From Pseudaquabacterium pictum (GTDB taxonomy: Bacteria > Pseudomonadota > Gammaproteobacteria > Burkholderiales > Burkholderiaceae_C), in NCBI RefSeq assembly GCF_005403045.1, contig NZ_BJCL01000002.1:372001-436000 (forward strand): 64,000 nucleotides of DNA, given 5' to 3'. Both the position numbers and the translations under genes were made by a program. The notes below the pieces were generated by a model. It saw nothing but the letters and a program-made list of their open reading frames with translations, had not been told where the DNA came from and did no database searches. How positions within the stretch are numbered: position 1 is the first letter of the stretch; every line of letters begins with the position of its first letter. Shown here piece after piece: positions 1 through 8,667 of the stretch.

Positions 1-17
1 GGGGCGGTGTCGGCCAT
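1..17 (-). CDS. Possible start of a further efflux-operon gene (partial)
   Basis: An ATG on the minus strand at position 17 opens a frame reading M-A-D-T-A that runs off the window edge. It lies 35 bases after the stop of the outer-membrane efflux gene on the same strand. MarR/efflux operons often continue with an HlyD-type adaptor or EmrB-type pump, so a third operon gene is plausible. No clear Shine-Dalgarno precedes it and only five codons are visible, so this is a weak call. Confidence 0.3.
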
Positions 18-52
18 GGGAGCTTGGAGGGGGCGTGGCGCGGCCGCTGGCG

Positions 53-1507
53 TCAGCGGCTGGCGGTGTGGGTGGTGGCGGGCACGGCCGCGGCGGTGGC
101 CGGGCTGTCGGCCCAGCCGCCGCCCAGGGCCTGGGCCAGGGCGGCCTGGGCCTCCAGCTGGCGGGCCTGCAGATCCAGCGCCTGGGCCTGCTGGGCCAGC
201 AGCAGCGCATCGGCCTGCAGCACCGGCAGGCGGTTGCCGAGACCGGCGGCAAAGCGCTGCTGGGCGATGGCGCGGGCATCGGCCAGCGCAGCCTGGGCCT
301 GCGCCTGCTCGGCCTGCTGCTGGGCCAGGCTGCGCAGGCTGGCGGCGGCATCGGCCACCTCGCGGGCGGCATCCAGCACCGCGGCGTTGTAGGCGGCCAC
401 CGCGGCATCGGCCTCGGCGGCGCGGCCGCGCAGCTGGGCGCGCAGCACGCCGCCGTCGAACAGCGGCAGGCGCAGCGCCGGGCCGACGCTGAGCTGGCGG
501 CTGCCCAGGTTCAGCAGCCGGTCCAGGCCCAGCGCGTTCAGGCCGACGGCGGCATTGAGGTTGATGTCGGGGTAGAAATCGGCCCGCGCGGCGGCCACGC
601 CCTGGGCGGCAGCTTCCACCCGCCAGCGGGCGGCCACCACATCGGCGCGGCGGCCCAGCAGGTCGGCGCCCAGGTGCGCCGGCGGCAGCGCCAGGCGCAG
701 CGCGGCCAGCTGCGGCGCGGCGGCATCCAGCGCCTGCGGCGCCTGGCCGCTGAGGGCTGCCAGCCGGTGGCGGGCAGCGGCGATCTGGCCATCCAGTGCG
801 GCGATCTGGCCGCGGGCTTCAGGCACCGGGCCGTCGGCGCTGCGCAGGGCGCCCTGGGTGTCGAGCCCGGCGGCCACCCGCTGGGCCGTCAGGTCCCGCA
901 GGGCCTGGCGCTGGGCCTGGGCCTGGGTGGCGATGTCGCGCTGGGCCAGCAGCCGGGCCAGGCCCACCCAGGCCTGGGTGAGCTGGGCGGCCAGCAGGCT
1001 GCGCGCAGCCTGGGCCTCGGCGGCGGCGGCGCGATGGCGGCCGATGGCGGCGGCCAGCGCCGCATCGTGCTTGCCGAAGAAATCCAGCGCCAGGTGGCCA
1101 CTGGCCTGGATGCTGGCGGTGTTGCGCACGCTGCCGGCCACCGCCGGCGGGATCAGCCCGTTACCGCTGAAGCGCTGGCGGGTGGCATCGGCCGACAGCC
1201 CGGCCTGCGGGCCCTGACCGCCCTGCACCAGGGCCACCGCGGCATCGGCCACGGCCAGCCGGGCGGCGGCGGCCTGGAGGCCGGGCTGGCCGGCCAGGGC
1301 GGTGTCGACCAGGGCATCCAGTGCCGGGTCGCCCAGCGCCGTCCACCAGCGGGTGTCGGGAAAGGCGCCGGCCGCGTCGCCCAGGCCGGCGGCCGACGGG
1401 GCCAGCAACGGCGCCTGGGCGATGGGCGGGCCGGGCTGGGCGCAGCCGGCCAGCAGCGCCGCAGCAGCCAGTGCGGTCGCCAGGGTCTGGCGCGGGGCAG
1501 CTGTCAT
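53..1507 (-). CDS. RND/EmrAB-type efflux outer membrane factor lipoprotein (NodT/OprM family)
   Basis: This is the outer-membrane channel of a tripartite drug or solute exporter. The 484-residue protein starts with a lipoprotein signal ending in L-A-G-C (Cys22). The usual pair of outer membrane efflux repeats follows, with alanine/glutamine-rich helices and the family signature D-x-R-W-W around residues 50-55. The chosen ATG overlaps the stop of the upstream marR gene by four bases (ATGA). A longer open frame upstream is only an extension inside marR. The gene is probably co-transcribed with and controlled by that MarR protein. The adaptor and inner-membrane pump are not in the window and would lie to the left. 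The substrate cannot be read from the sequence. Confidence 0.88.
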   Translation of the reverse strand: MTAAPRQTLATALAAAALLAGCAQPGPPIAQAPLLAPSAAGLGDAAGAFPDTRWWTALGDPALDALVDTALAGQPGLQAAAARLAVADAAVALVQGGQGPQAGLSADATRQRFSGNGLIPPAVAGSVRNTASIQASGHLALDFFGKHDAALAAAIGRHRAAAAEAQAARSLLAAQLTQAWVGLARLLAQRDIATQAQAQRQALRDLTAQRVAAGLDTQGALRSADGPVPEARGQIAALDGQIAAARHRLAALSGQAPQALDAAAPQLAALRLALPPAHLGADLLGRRADVVAARWRVEAAAQGVAAARADFYPDINLNAAVGLNALGLDRLLNLGSRQLSVGPALRLPLFDGGVLRAQLRGRAAEADAAVAAYNAAVLDAAREVADAAASLRSLAQQQAEQAQAQAALADARAIAQQRFAAGLGNRLPVLQADALLLAQQAQALDLQARQLEAQAALAQALGGGWADSPATAAAVPATTHTASR

Positions 1508-1989
1508 GCCGGCTCCCGCAGCGTGTCGCCATTGGCCAGCAGGCGGTGCAGCAGGCCGATCAGCTGCTGCCACTCGGCCGGGCTGAAGCCGGCCAGGTGG
1601 GCATTGAGCACCTGCACGGCCACCGGCGGCACCAGTGCGGCGGCGGCACGCCCGCTCTCGGTCAGCACCAGGGTGACGACACGGCGGTCGGCCGCCGAGC
1701 GCTCGCGCCGCAGCAGGCCCTTGGCCTCCAGCCGGTCGACGGCGCGGGTCATCGCGCCGGGGTCGATGGCCTGGTCGCGCGCCAGTGCGGCGATGGTGGT
1801 GCAGCCGCCATGGGCGATGCGCACCAGCGGCAGCCACTGCGCCTGGGTCAGGTCATGCGGTGCCAGCTCGCGGTCGATGGTCTGGCGGATCGACTGCAGG
1901 GCCCGCTTCATCAGCAGGCCGATGTTGTTGTCAGGCCGGATCGTCTCGGGCGTGTAGAAGGCGGCGGTGGTCGGGGCAGGATCGGCCAT
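1504..1989 (-). CDS. MarR family transcriptional regulator
   Basis: This 161-residue winged-helix repressor has the usual MarR length and layout. Dimerisation helices lie at both ends and the DNA-binding core spans about residues 55-105, containing the DPGAMTRAVDRLEAKGLLRR recognition-helix and wing region and the following D-R-R wing motif. It is the first gene of the efflux operon and overlaps the outer-membrane factor start by four bases. A perfect inverted repeat resembling E. coli marO lies just upstream (1998-2011), so autorepression relieved by a small phenolic or drug ligand is the likely mode. The ligand is not inferable. Confidence 0.92.
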   Translation of the reverse strand: MADPAPTTAAFYTPETIRPDNNIGLLMKRALQSIRQTIDRELAPHDLTQAQWLPLVRIAHGGCTTIAALARDQAIDPGAMTRAVDRLEAKGLLRRERSAADRRVVTLVLTESGRAAAALVPPVAVQVLNAHLAGFSPAEWQQLIGLLHRLLANGDTLREPA

Positions 1990-1997
1990 CGCACATT

Positions 1998-2018
1998 ATT
2001 GCCAGGGCAATGATTGCC
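1998..2018. promoter_or_regulatory. marO-like operator for the MarR/efflux operon
   Basis: ATTGCCAGGGCAAT (1998-2011) is a perfect 6-2-6 inverted repeat, followed at once by a third ATTGCC half-site (2013-2018). The TTGCC-N2-GGCAA core closely matches the MarR box of E. coli marO. It starts nine bases upstream of the marR start codon, where a bound repressor would block transcription or initiation. Assignment to this MarR is by position and similarity. Confidence 0.65.
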
Positions 2019-2078
2019 CAAGCATGCATTTCCGCAGGGCTTGCTGGCAACCATCCATGCCGCCCAGAGGTCGACCCC

Positions 2079-2084
2079 TACACT
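2079..2084 (+). promoter_or_regulatory. -10-like element TACACT for the ABC exporter
   Basis: TACACT ends seven bases before the ATG at 2092. If it is the -10, transcription would start at or next to the start codon and give a leaderless message. No Shine-Dalgarno is visible before that ATG. Confidence 0.45.
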
Positions 2085-2091
2085 GCCGGCC

Positions 2092-3894
2092 ATGGCCCAG
2101 AAAGACAACGACCGCCCCGCCGCAAAGACGCCCCGTTCCCTCTCCGGCCTGCGCCCCTTCCTGCGGCCCTACCGGCTGCAGATCACCCTGGCCGGGCTGT
2201 TCCTGGTGCTGGCGGCCGTCAGCACGCTGGCCTTCCCGGTGGCGCTGAAGTCGCTGATCGACCAAGGCGTGGTGGCGGCCGATCCGGCCGAGCGGGTGAT
2301 GGCGCTGCGCGGGCACTTCCTGGCGCTGTTCGGCGTGGGCGCGGCGCTGGGCCTGTTCTCGGCGCTGCGGTTCTACATGGTCAGCTGGCTGGGTGAGCGG
2401 GTGACGGCCGACCTGCGCAATGCCGTCTACGGCCATGTGGTGCAGCAAAGCCCGGAGTTCTTCGAGAGCAATGCCAGCGGCGAGGTGCTGAGCCGCCTGA
2501 CCACCGACACCACCCTGGTGCAGACGGTGGTGGGCAGCAGCCTGAGCATGGGCCTGCGCAACGTGGTGATGGGCACCGGCGCGATGGCCATGCTGATCGT
2601 CACCAACCCGGTGGTGATGACCCAGGTGCTGGGCATCCTGGTGCTGGTGGTGCTGCCCAGCCTGTACTTCGGCCGCCGGGTGCGCAAGCTCAGCCGCGCC
2701 AGCCAGGACCGGGTGGCCGATTCCAGCGCCATCGCCGCCGAGGTGCTGAACGCCATCCCCGTGGTGCAGAGCTATGTGCAGGAGCGGCGCGAGGCGCAGC
2801 GCTTCAACAGCTCCACCGAGGCCGCCTTCGAGACGGCGCGCAAGCGCACCAAGGTGCGGGCGCTGCTGGTGGGCTTCATCATCACCGCCACCTTCGGTGC
2901 GCTGCTGTGGGGCTTGTACCAGGGCACGCAGGCGGTGGCCGCCGGCACCATCACCGCCGGCCACCTGGGGCAGACAGTGGTGTTCGTGATCATCCTGGTC
3001 AGCAGCGTGGCGGTGCTGAGCGAGGTGTACGGCGACCTGCTGCGCGCTGCCGGCGCCACCGAGCGGCTGATGGAGCTGCTGGACGCCCGCAGCCCGGTGG
3101 CCGAGCCCACCGCCCCGCTGGCGCTGCCGCACCGCCCGGCCGGCGCGGCGGTGGCCTTCCAGGACGTGGGCTTCCACTACCCGTCACGCCCGCGGCTGCC
3201 GGCGTTGCAGGGCTTCAGCCTGCAGGTGGCGCCGGGCGAGACGGTGGCCATCGTCGGCCCCAGCGGCGCGGGCAAGAGCACGGTGTTCCAGCTGCTGCTG
3301 CGCTTCTACGACGTGGGCAGCGGCGCCATCACGCTCGACGGCGTCGACATCCGCCAGGCCAGCCTGGCCGACCTGCGCCAGCGCGTGGGCATCGTGCCGC
3401 AGGATTCCACCGTGTTCTCCACCACCGCGCTGGAGAACATCCGCTACGGCCGGCCCGAGGCGACCGAGGCCGAGGTCATCGCCGCCGCCCAGGCGGCGTT
3501 TGCGCACGACTTCATCACCGCCCTGCCCGAGGGCTACGACACCTACCTGGGCGAGCGCGGCGTGCGCCTGTCGGGCGGCCAGCGCCAGCGCATCAGCATC
3601 GCCCGGGCGATGCTGAAGAACCCGCCGCTGCTGCTGCTGGACGAAGCCACCAGCGCGCTGGACGCCGAGAGCGAGCGCATGGTGCAGGCCGCGCTGGAGC
3701 GGGCCATGGCGGGCCGCACCACCCTGGTCATCGCCCACCGGCTGGCCACGGTGCAGCGGGCCGACCGCATCGTGGTGATGGAGGCCGGCCGCATCGTCGA
3801 CATCGGCACGCACGATGCGCTGGTGGCCCGCGGCGGGTTGTATGCGCGGCTGGCGGCGATGCAGTTCGGGCTGGACGACCGCGAAGCGGCCTGA
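2092..3894 (+). CDS. ABC exporter, fused transmembrane and ATPase domains (MsbA/BmrA type half-transporter)
   Basis: This 600-residue half-transporter is expected to work as a homodimer in the inner membrane exporting lipids or hydrophobic compounds. A six-helix type IV transmembrane domain fills about residues 30-320. The nucleotide-binding domain follows with Walker A G-P-S-G-A-G-K-S (389-396, Lys395), LSGGQ (493-497), Walker B L-L-L-D-E-A and the switch H in I-A-H-R-L-A. The ATG at 2092 is preferred over an in-frame one at 2014 because the latter would start within the divergent regulatory region. The gene lies divergent from the marR operon. The substrate is not predictable. Confidence 0.9.
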   Translation: MAQKDNDRPAAKTPRSLSGLRPFLRPYRLQITLAGLFLVLAAVSTLAFPVALKSLIDQGVVAADPAERVMALRGHFLALFGVGAALGLFSALRFYMVSWLGERVTADLRNAVYGHVVQQSPEFFESNASGEVLSRLTTDTTLVQTVVGSSLSMGLRNVVMGTGAMAMLIVTNPVVMTQVLGILVLVVLPSLYFGRRVRKLSRASQDRVADSSAIAAEVLNAIPVVQSYVQERREAQRFNSSTEAAFETARKRTKVRALLVGFIITATFGALLWGLYQGTQAVAAGTITAGHLGQTVVFVIILVSSVAVLSEVYGDLLRAAGATERLMELLDARSPVAEPTAPLALPHRPAGAAVAFQDVGFHYPSRPRLPALQGFSLQVAPGETVAIVGPSGAGKSTVFQLLLRFYDVGSGAITLDGVDIRQASLADLRQRVGIVPQDSTVFSTTALENIRYGRPEATEAEVIAAAQAAFAHDFITALPEGYDTYLGERGVRLSGGQRQRISIARAMLKNPPLLLLDEATSALDAESERMVQAALERAMAGRTTLVIAHRLATVQRADRIVVMEAGRIVDIGTHDALVARGGLYARLAAMQFGLDDREAA

Positions 3895-3913
3895 GCGGCC
3901 TGACCAGGGCCTC

Positions 3914-3919
3914 TAGACT
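3914..3919 (+). promoter_or_regulatory. -10-like element TAGACT for the serine hydrolase gene
   Basis: TAGACT ends seven bases before the ATG at 3927 and there is no Shine-Dalgarno. It is the same spacing as at 2079, again suggesting a leaderless start. It may be one of two routes of expression, because read-through from the ABC gene is also possible. Confidence 0.4.
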
Positions 3920-3926
3920 GCCGGGC

Positions 3927-5000
3927 ATGTCCACACCTGCCCTGCGATCCCTGGCACAGGCCACCGCCTTCGCCGACGCCCACGAGACGCCCTGGACGCG
4001 TGACCCGCTGCGCGAGCCGCTGCGCTTCGGCGTGCACCACGACGATCCGCCGCCCTGGAACCGCCTGCGTGGCCCGGTGCATGAACGCGGGCCCTGCAGC
4101 GGCGTGGTGTGGCAGCACGGCGCCGAGATCGCCAGCTGGGGCCAGCCCGCACGATCCGACCAGACCTTCAGCGTGGCCAAGACCTGCCTGGCCCTGCTGG
4201 CCGGCGTGGCGCAACTGCGCGGCCTGCTGCCCGATGTGGACCGGCCGGTGGCCGCCCAGCTGCCCGGCATCGGCTTCGACACGCCGCACAACGCGCCCAT
4301 CACCTGGCGCCAGCTGCTGGAACAGACCAGCGAATGGGAAGGCAGCTGCTTCGGCCTGCCTGACCAGGTGGACCGCTGGCGCAAGGTGGCCCACGACCCG
4401 CGCCCCGCCGGCGGCCCCAAGGGTGGCAACCGCCCGCTGCAGGCGCCGGGCACGTACTGGGAGTACAACGACGTGCGCATCAACCAGCTGTCGCTGGCCT
4501 TGCTGCACCTGTTCCGCGAGCCGCTGCAGCAGGTGATGCAGGACGCGCTGCTGCAACCGCTGGGTGCGCAGGACAGCTTCCGCTGGGAAGGCTACGACGA
4601 CGCCTGGGTCACGCTGGACGGCCGGCGCCTGCCCTCGGTGCCTGGCGGCACGCACTGGGGCGGCGGCGTGACGGTCAGCGCTCGCGACCTGGCCCGGCTG
4701 GGCCAGCTGCTGCTGGAGGGCGGCACCCACCAGGGCCGCGCGCTGCTGCCCGCGGACTGGGTGCGCCGCATGGGCCAGCCGGCCGCGATCGCGCCGTTCT
4801 ACGGCTGGCTGGTGTGGCTGAACCCCGAGGGCCGGCTGTTCCCGGGCGCGTCGGCCGACGCGGTGTTCATGCAGGGCGCCGGCGGCCACATGGTCTGGGT
4901 GGATCCCGCGCTGCAGGCGGTGGTGGTGACACGCTGGCTGGACCCTGCGCACCACGCCCGCTTCATCGCCATGGCAGCCGGCGCCCTGCGCGGCACCTGA
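3927..5000 (+). CDS. Beta-lactamase/class C-type serine hydrolase
   Basis: This 357-residue enzyme is of the penicillin-binding-protein-like (beta-lactamase/esterase) superfamily. The S-x-x-K nucleophile motif is S-V-A-K (Ser82, Lys85). The second motif is Y-N-D at 180-182, and a G-G-H near the C-terminus replaces the third K-T-G-type motif. No signal peptide is seen, which fits a cytoplasmic esterase or amidohydrolase rather than an antibiotic-resistance enzyme. It follows the ABC exporter by 32 bases and precedes the Gre-like gene by eight. The substrate is unknown. Confidence 0.85.
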   Translation: MSTPALRSLAQATAFADAHETPWTRDPLREPLRFGVHHDDPPPWNRLRGPVHERGPCSGVVWQHGAEIASWGQPARSDQTFSVAKTCLALLAGVAQLRGLLPDVDRPVAAQLPGIGFDTPHNAPITWRQLLEQTSEWEGSCFGLPDQVDRWRKVAHDPRPAGGPKGGNRPLQAPGTYWEYNDVRINQLSLALLHLFREPLQQVMQDALLQPLGAQDSFRWEGYDDAWVTLDGRRLPSVPGGTHWGGGVTVSARDLARLGQLLLEGGTHQGRALLPADWVRRMGQPAAIAPFYGWLVWLNPEGRLFPGASADAVFMQGAGGHMVWVDPALQAVVVTRWLDPAHHARFIAMAAGALRGT

Positions 5001-5008
5001 GCGCCGCC

Positions 5009-5491
5009 GTGGACAAGGCCGCACTGCAGCAACAGGTGCTGGAACGCCTGGCCGGCGACCTGCTGCAAGCCGAAGAAGCCGTGCGGGCCGCCCATGAAAC
5101 GGCGACGCACGAAGAGAACATCGCCGAGAACAAGTACGACACCCTGGGGCTGGAAGCGTCGTACCTGGCCACCGGCCAGGCGCGCCGGGCCGAGGCCATC
5201 CGCGCGGCGATGGCCACCTGGCGCCAGTTCCGCCCCGGCCCGTACGACGCCGGCCTGGGCATCCAGCGCGGCGCGCTGGTCTGCCTGGTCGATGCCGGCG
5301 GCCAGCAGCAACAGCTGTTTCTCGGCCCGGCGGGGGGCAGCATGACGCTGGTCAGCGGCGCGCAGCGGGTGCAGGTCATCAGCACCGACGCCCCGTTGGG
5401 CCAGGCCTTGCTGGGCAAGTGCGACGGTGACGAGGTGTCGATCCAGGTCGGTGGCAGCCGCCAGCAGTTCGAGGTGCTGCGGGTTCTCTGA
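5009..5491 (+). CDS. GreA/GreB-like transcription elongation factor family protein
   Basis: This 160-residue protein has an N-terminal alpha-helical region carrying T-H-E-E-N-I-A-E-N-K-Y-D-T (about 34-46), which resembles the coiled-coil finger of Gre factors. Its C-terminal beta domain contains A-P-L-G-Q-A-L-L-G-K followed by G-D-E-V, typical of the GreA/GreB C-terminal domain that docks on RNA polymerase. The GTG at 5009, eight bases after the hydrolase stop, is the only plausible start. It is shorter and more divergent than true GreA, so anti-backtracking activity is a family inference. Some relatives act as polymerase-binding regulators instead. Confidence 0.7.
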   Translation: MDKAALQQQVLERLAGDLLQAEEAVRAAHETATHEENIAENKYDTLGLEASYLATGQARRAEAIRAAMATWRQFRPGPYDAGLGIQRGALVCLVDAGGQQQQLFLGPAGGSMTLVSGAQRVQVISTDAPLGQALLGKCDGDEVSIQVGGSRQQFEVLRVL

Positions 5492-5568
5492 GCCCCCGAC
5501 ACGCGCACGCCGGGTCGATCAGAGGCCCAGGCCTCCGGCCACGTCCGCGCCCCGGCGCCTGTCGCCGT

Positions 5569-6942
5569 TCAGCCGGCCCCGATGCGCCGCCACACCCACC
5601 CCCAGCGCAGTGCCAGCAACGCCAGCGCGCCTCCCAGTACCGCAAAGCTCAGCGCCGTGCTGCCGCTCCAGGCATCGAACCAGCCGATGCCCACCGCGCC
5701 CAGGGCGATGCCCAGCAGCCGCGTCACGCTGACCAGGCTGCCGGCCACCCCACGCTCGTGCAACGGCAGCAGGCTGGTGGTGGTGTCCATGTAGCCCACC
5801 TGGAACAGGCCCTGCCCGATGCCGCAGACCGCCATGCCCACGCCCAGCGCCGCCGGTGGCAGCCCGGCCAGCAACCAGGGCGCCGGCACCAGCAGCAGCG
5901 CCGTGGCCAGCAGGCCGATGGCGCCGCCGCCCAGGCCCCAGACCATCAGCCGGGTGGCACCGGCCTGCCGGCCCAGGCGGCTGGCGAGCAGGCTGCCGAC
6001 GACGGCGCCGCCGGGGTACAGCGCCAGCAGCAGACCGGCCGTGCCGATCGGCAGGGCCTGCGGTCCGCGGGTCAGCACATACGGCAGCAGCAGCAGGTTG
6101 GCGAAGCTGGCCAGGCTCAGCGCCACCGACGCCAGCTGCACACCCGTGAACAGGCGCGCGCGGAACGGCGCCAGCCGCAGCACCGGATGCGGCGTGCGGT
6201 CGGCATGCCGCACCCACAGCACCGCGCCCAGCAGGCCCGCACCCAGGCCGGCCAGCCCCACGGCCACGCGGCCCGCAGGCCGGGCCAGTTCGGCCAGGCC
6301 CAGCACCAGGGCGCAGAGCACGGCCGACAGACCCACCGCACCCACCCAGTCGAAAGCCGGCGCCGGTGTTGCGCGCGCAGGACCGGCCGGCGCCGGCAGC
6401 ACCCAGGGCAGGGCCAGCCAGACCAGCAAGGCCAGGGGCGCGCGGAAGATGAACACCGCCGGCCAGCCGAGGGCATCGATCAGCACGCCGCCCAGCCACG
6501 GCCCCGCGGCCATGGCCAGGCTGGTGCTGGCCACGTACAGGGCCAGCACGCGCTGCTTGTCGGCCGGCGGATAGGCCAGCGTGGCCAGGGCCGCTCCGCA
6601 CGACACCACCAGCCCCACGCCCAGGCCCTGCAGCACCCGCATGGCCACCAGGGTCGGGAAGTCGGGCGCCAGGCCAACGGCCAGGTGGGCCACGGCACAG
6701 GTGGCCAGGCCGATGGCGAAGATGCGCCGGTGGCCGAACAGATCCCCCAGCCGGCCGAAGACCAGGGTCAGGCAGGTCTGCGTCAGCACGAAGGCGATCA
6801 CCACCCACTGGATCGCCTGCGGCGACAGCGCGAAGGCCGCGCTGATGACTGGAAAGGCGGTGTTGACCGTGGTGTCCAGCGGACCGGCCAGCGTGCCCAG
6901 ACAGACGGCCAGCAGGGCCAGTCGGCGGCGCCAGGGCGACAT
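5569..6942 (-). CDS. MFS transporter, DHA2/EmrB-like drug exporter
   Basis: This is a 457-residue inner-membrane protein with about 14 hydrophobic segments. Near the N-terminus it has L-D-T-T-V-N-T-A-F-P, the motif D1 variant of the DHA2 (14-helix proton-antiport) family, and the loop motif G-R-L-G-D-L-F-G-H-R-R between helices 2 and 3. It begins ten bases after the stop of the phospholipase D-family gene on the same strand, so the two are probably co-transcribed. A role in export of a drug or metabolite is inferred from family only. Confidence 0.88.
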   Translation of the reverse strand: MSPWRRRLALLAVCLGTLAGPLDTTVNTAFPVISAAFALSPQAIQWVVIAFVLTQTCLTLVFGRLGDLFGHRRIFAIGLATCAVAHLAVGLAPDFPTLVAMRVLQGLGVGLVVSCGAALATLAYPPADKQRVLALYVASTSLAMAAGPWLGGVLIDALGWPAVFIFRAPLALLVWLALPWVLPAPAGPARATPAPAFDWVGAVGLSAVLCALVLGLAELARPAGRVAVGLAGLGAGLLGAVLWVRHADRTPHPVLRLAPFRARLFTGVQLASVALSLASFANLLLLPYVLTRGPQALPIGTAGLLLALYPGGAVVGSLLASRLGRQAGATRLMVWGLGGGAIGLLATALLLVPAPWLLAGLPPAALGVGMAVCGIGQGLFQVGYMDTTTSLLPLHERGVAGSLVSVTRLLGIALGAVGIGWFDAWSGSTALSFAVLGGALALLALRWGWVWRRIGAG

Positions 6943-6952
6943 CCGGGCGCGC

Positions 6953-8533
6953 TCAGTAGTACGAGGCCGGCAGCAGCTTGAACAGCAGGTTCTGCACCCG
7001 CTGCCAGACATGGCGGGCGGGTTCGCTGGCGAGCGTGCCGGCGCTGCTGTGCCAGTGCAGGCCGCCCTCGGGCGCGGCCACCACCTGCCAGCTGTTGTCA
7101 GGGCCCATGTCACGCTCCAGGTGCCGGGCCAGCTGGGCAGCCAGCACCGGGCTGTCGACCACCACGCCCATCTCGGAATTGAAGATCTCCGAGCGCGGGT
7201 CGAGGTTCATCGAGCCGATGAAGCTGCGCTGCCGGTCGACCACCATGGCCTTCACATGCAGGCCGACGAAGCCCGACTTGACCGGCGGTGTGTCCACCAC
7301 CGCGGCCTGGATGGCGGCGTCGGCGCGCAGCTCGTGCAGCTGCACGCCGGCCTGCAGCAGGCGCTGGCGCCAGGGGCCGTAGTGGGCATTGACGGCCGGC
7401 ACGTCGTTGGACGACAGCGAGTTGGTGAGGATGCGCACCCGCACGCCGCGGGCTGCCAGGTCCTGCAGGTCGGCCATGAAGCCGGCGTCGGGGATCACGT
7501 AGGCATTGCTGATCAGCACCTCGCGCTGGGCCGAGCGCATCAGCGCCCGGTAGGCCGCCGGCATGCGGTTGGCCGAGCCCTCGGCGCGCGACGGCGGATC
7601 GGCATGCACCGCGCTGCGGCCCGGGGTCAGCGTGTGCGCCAGGGCCAGCATGTCGGCCGTCCAGTCGCGCTGGCCGGCGGCGATGGCGCGGGTGGCGGGG
7701 TGGGCCGCGGCGGCGGGCGGCAGCTCGATCATCGCCGGCGTCAGCCGCCGGGCATCGGCACCGGGCTGCGGGGGCGGCAGGCGGCGCACCCAGCTGCTGT
7801 TCCAGTAGCGGTCGAACACCGCGCTGGCCTGGCGCGCCACCGGGCCCACGCCCAGCACATCGAGGTCATGGAAGTTGAAGGCCGGGTTCAGGCCCATGTA
7901 CTCGTCGCCGATGTTGCGCCCGCCCAGGATGGCGGTGCGGTTGTCGGCCACCATCTGCTTGTTGTGCATGCGCCGGTTGATGCGCGCGAAGTCGCTGATG
8001 CCCTCGCCCAGCCGGCCCAGCCAGCCGCGCTCGCGCCAGGCGTTGAACACCCGCACCTCGATGTTGGGATGGGCATCCACCCGGGCCAGCATGGCGTCGC
8101 GCAGCTCGGGGCTGCCCATGTCGCGCAGCATGGTGTTCAGGTCGTCGAACAGCATGCGCACCTGCACGCCGCGGTCGGCCGCGGCGATCACCCGCGTCAT
8201 CAGCAGCTGGCCGGCGGCGTCGGCGAACCAGACGTAGTACTGCACATCCAGCGAATGCCTGGCGCCGTCGATCACCGCCAGCCGGTAGCGCAGGCCGTTG
8301 GCGTTGCTGTCGAGCAGGCGGAAGCCCGAGACCTCGGCGCCATGCTGGCCGGCGATCTGCTGCTCCACCGCGGCCAGCAGGCCGTCGGCGCGCGGCGGCA
8401 GCGCGGTGCTGTGCGCCAGCTTGGGCGCCGGCGGCGGCGGCACCGTGGCGCAGCCGGCCAGCCACAGCAGCATGGCCAGCAGGGCCACCAGCGGCCAACG
8501 CAGCCCGCCGTCCCAACCCGGTGTGTGTGTCAT
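6953..8533 (-). CDS. Phospholipase D-family lipoprotein (cardiolipin synthase ClsC-like)
   Basis: This is a 526-residue protein with a lipoprotein signal (L-A-G-C, Cys28) and two complete HKD motifs: His190/Lys192/Asp197 and His426/Lys428/Asp433. The pair would build one active site for phosphatidyl transfer or phosphodiester cleavage, as in ClsC, which makes cardiolipin. The spacing between motifs and the total length fit ClsC-type enzymes. The ATG at 8533 was chosen because it directly precedes the signal peptide. It is the first gene of a two-gene unit with the MFS exporter and lies divergent from the PLC/nuclease-like gene. Substrate specificity is inferred. Confidence 0.85.
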   Translation of the reverse strand: MTHTPGWDGGLRWPLVALLAMLLWLAGCATVPPPPAPKLAHSTALPPRADGLLAAVEQQIAGQHGAEVSGFRLLDSNANGLRYRLAVIDGARHSLDVQYYVWFADAAGQLLMTRVIAAADRGVQVRMLFDDLNTMLRDMGSPELRDAMLARVDAHPNIEVRVFNAWRERGWLGRLGEGISDFARINRRMHNKQMVADNRTAILGGRNIGDEYMGLNPAFNFHDLDVLGVGPVARQASAVFDRYWNSSWVRRLPPPQPGADARRLTPAMIELPPAAAAHPATRAIAAGQRDWTADMLALAHTLTPGRSAVHADPPSRAEGSANRMPAAYRALMRSAQREVLISNAYVIPDAGFMADLQDLAARGVRVRILTNSLSSNDVPAVNAHYGPWRQRLLQAGVQLHELRADAAIQAAVVDTPPVKSGFVGLHVKAMVVDRQRSFIGSMNLDPRSEIFNSEMGVVVDSPVLAAQLARHLERDMGPDNSWQVVAAPEGGLHWHSSAGTLASEPARHVWQRVQNLLFKLLPASYY

Positions 8534-8667
8534 GTCCACGCGCCTCGCCGCCAATGCGGCACCACGATGGCCTGCATTGTGGTGGCGCCGGGCGCGTGGC
8601 CGGCGTGGCAACATCGCCCGCAGGGATGCCCGGGGGCGGGCCGGTCGGGTGGCGGCGGGGTGGGGCA

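Noticed and set aside
3927..5000. Serine hydrolase as an antibiotic-resistance beta-lactamase
   Set aside because: It lacks a signal peptide and the canonical KTG motif, so family membership alone does not support a resistance role.
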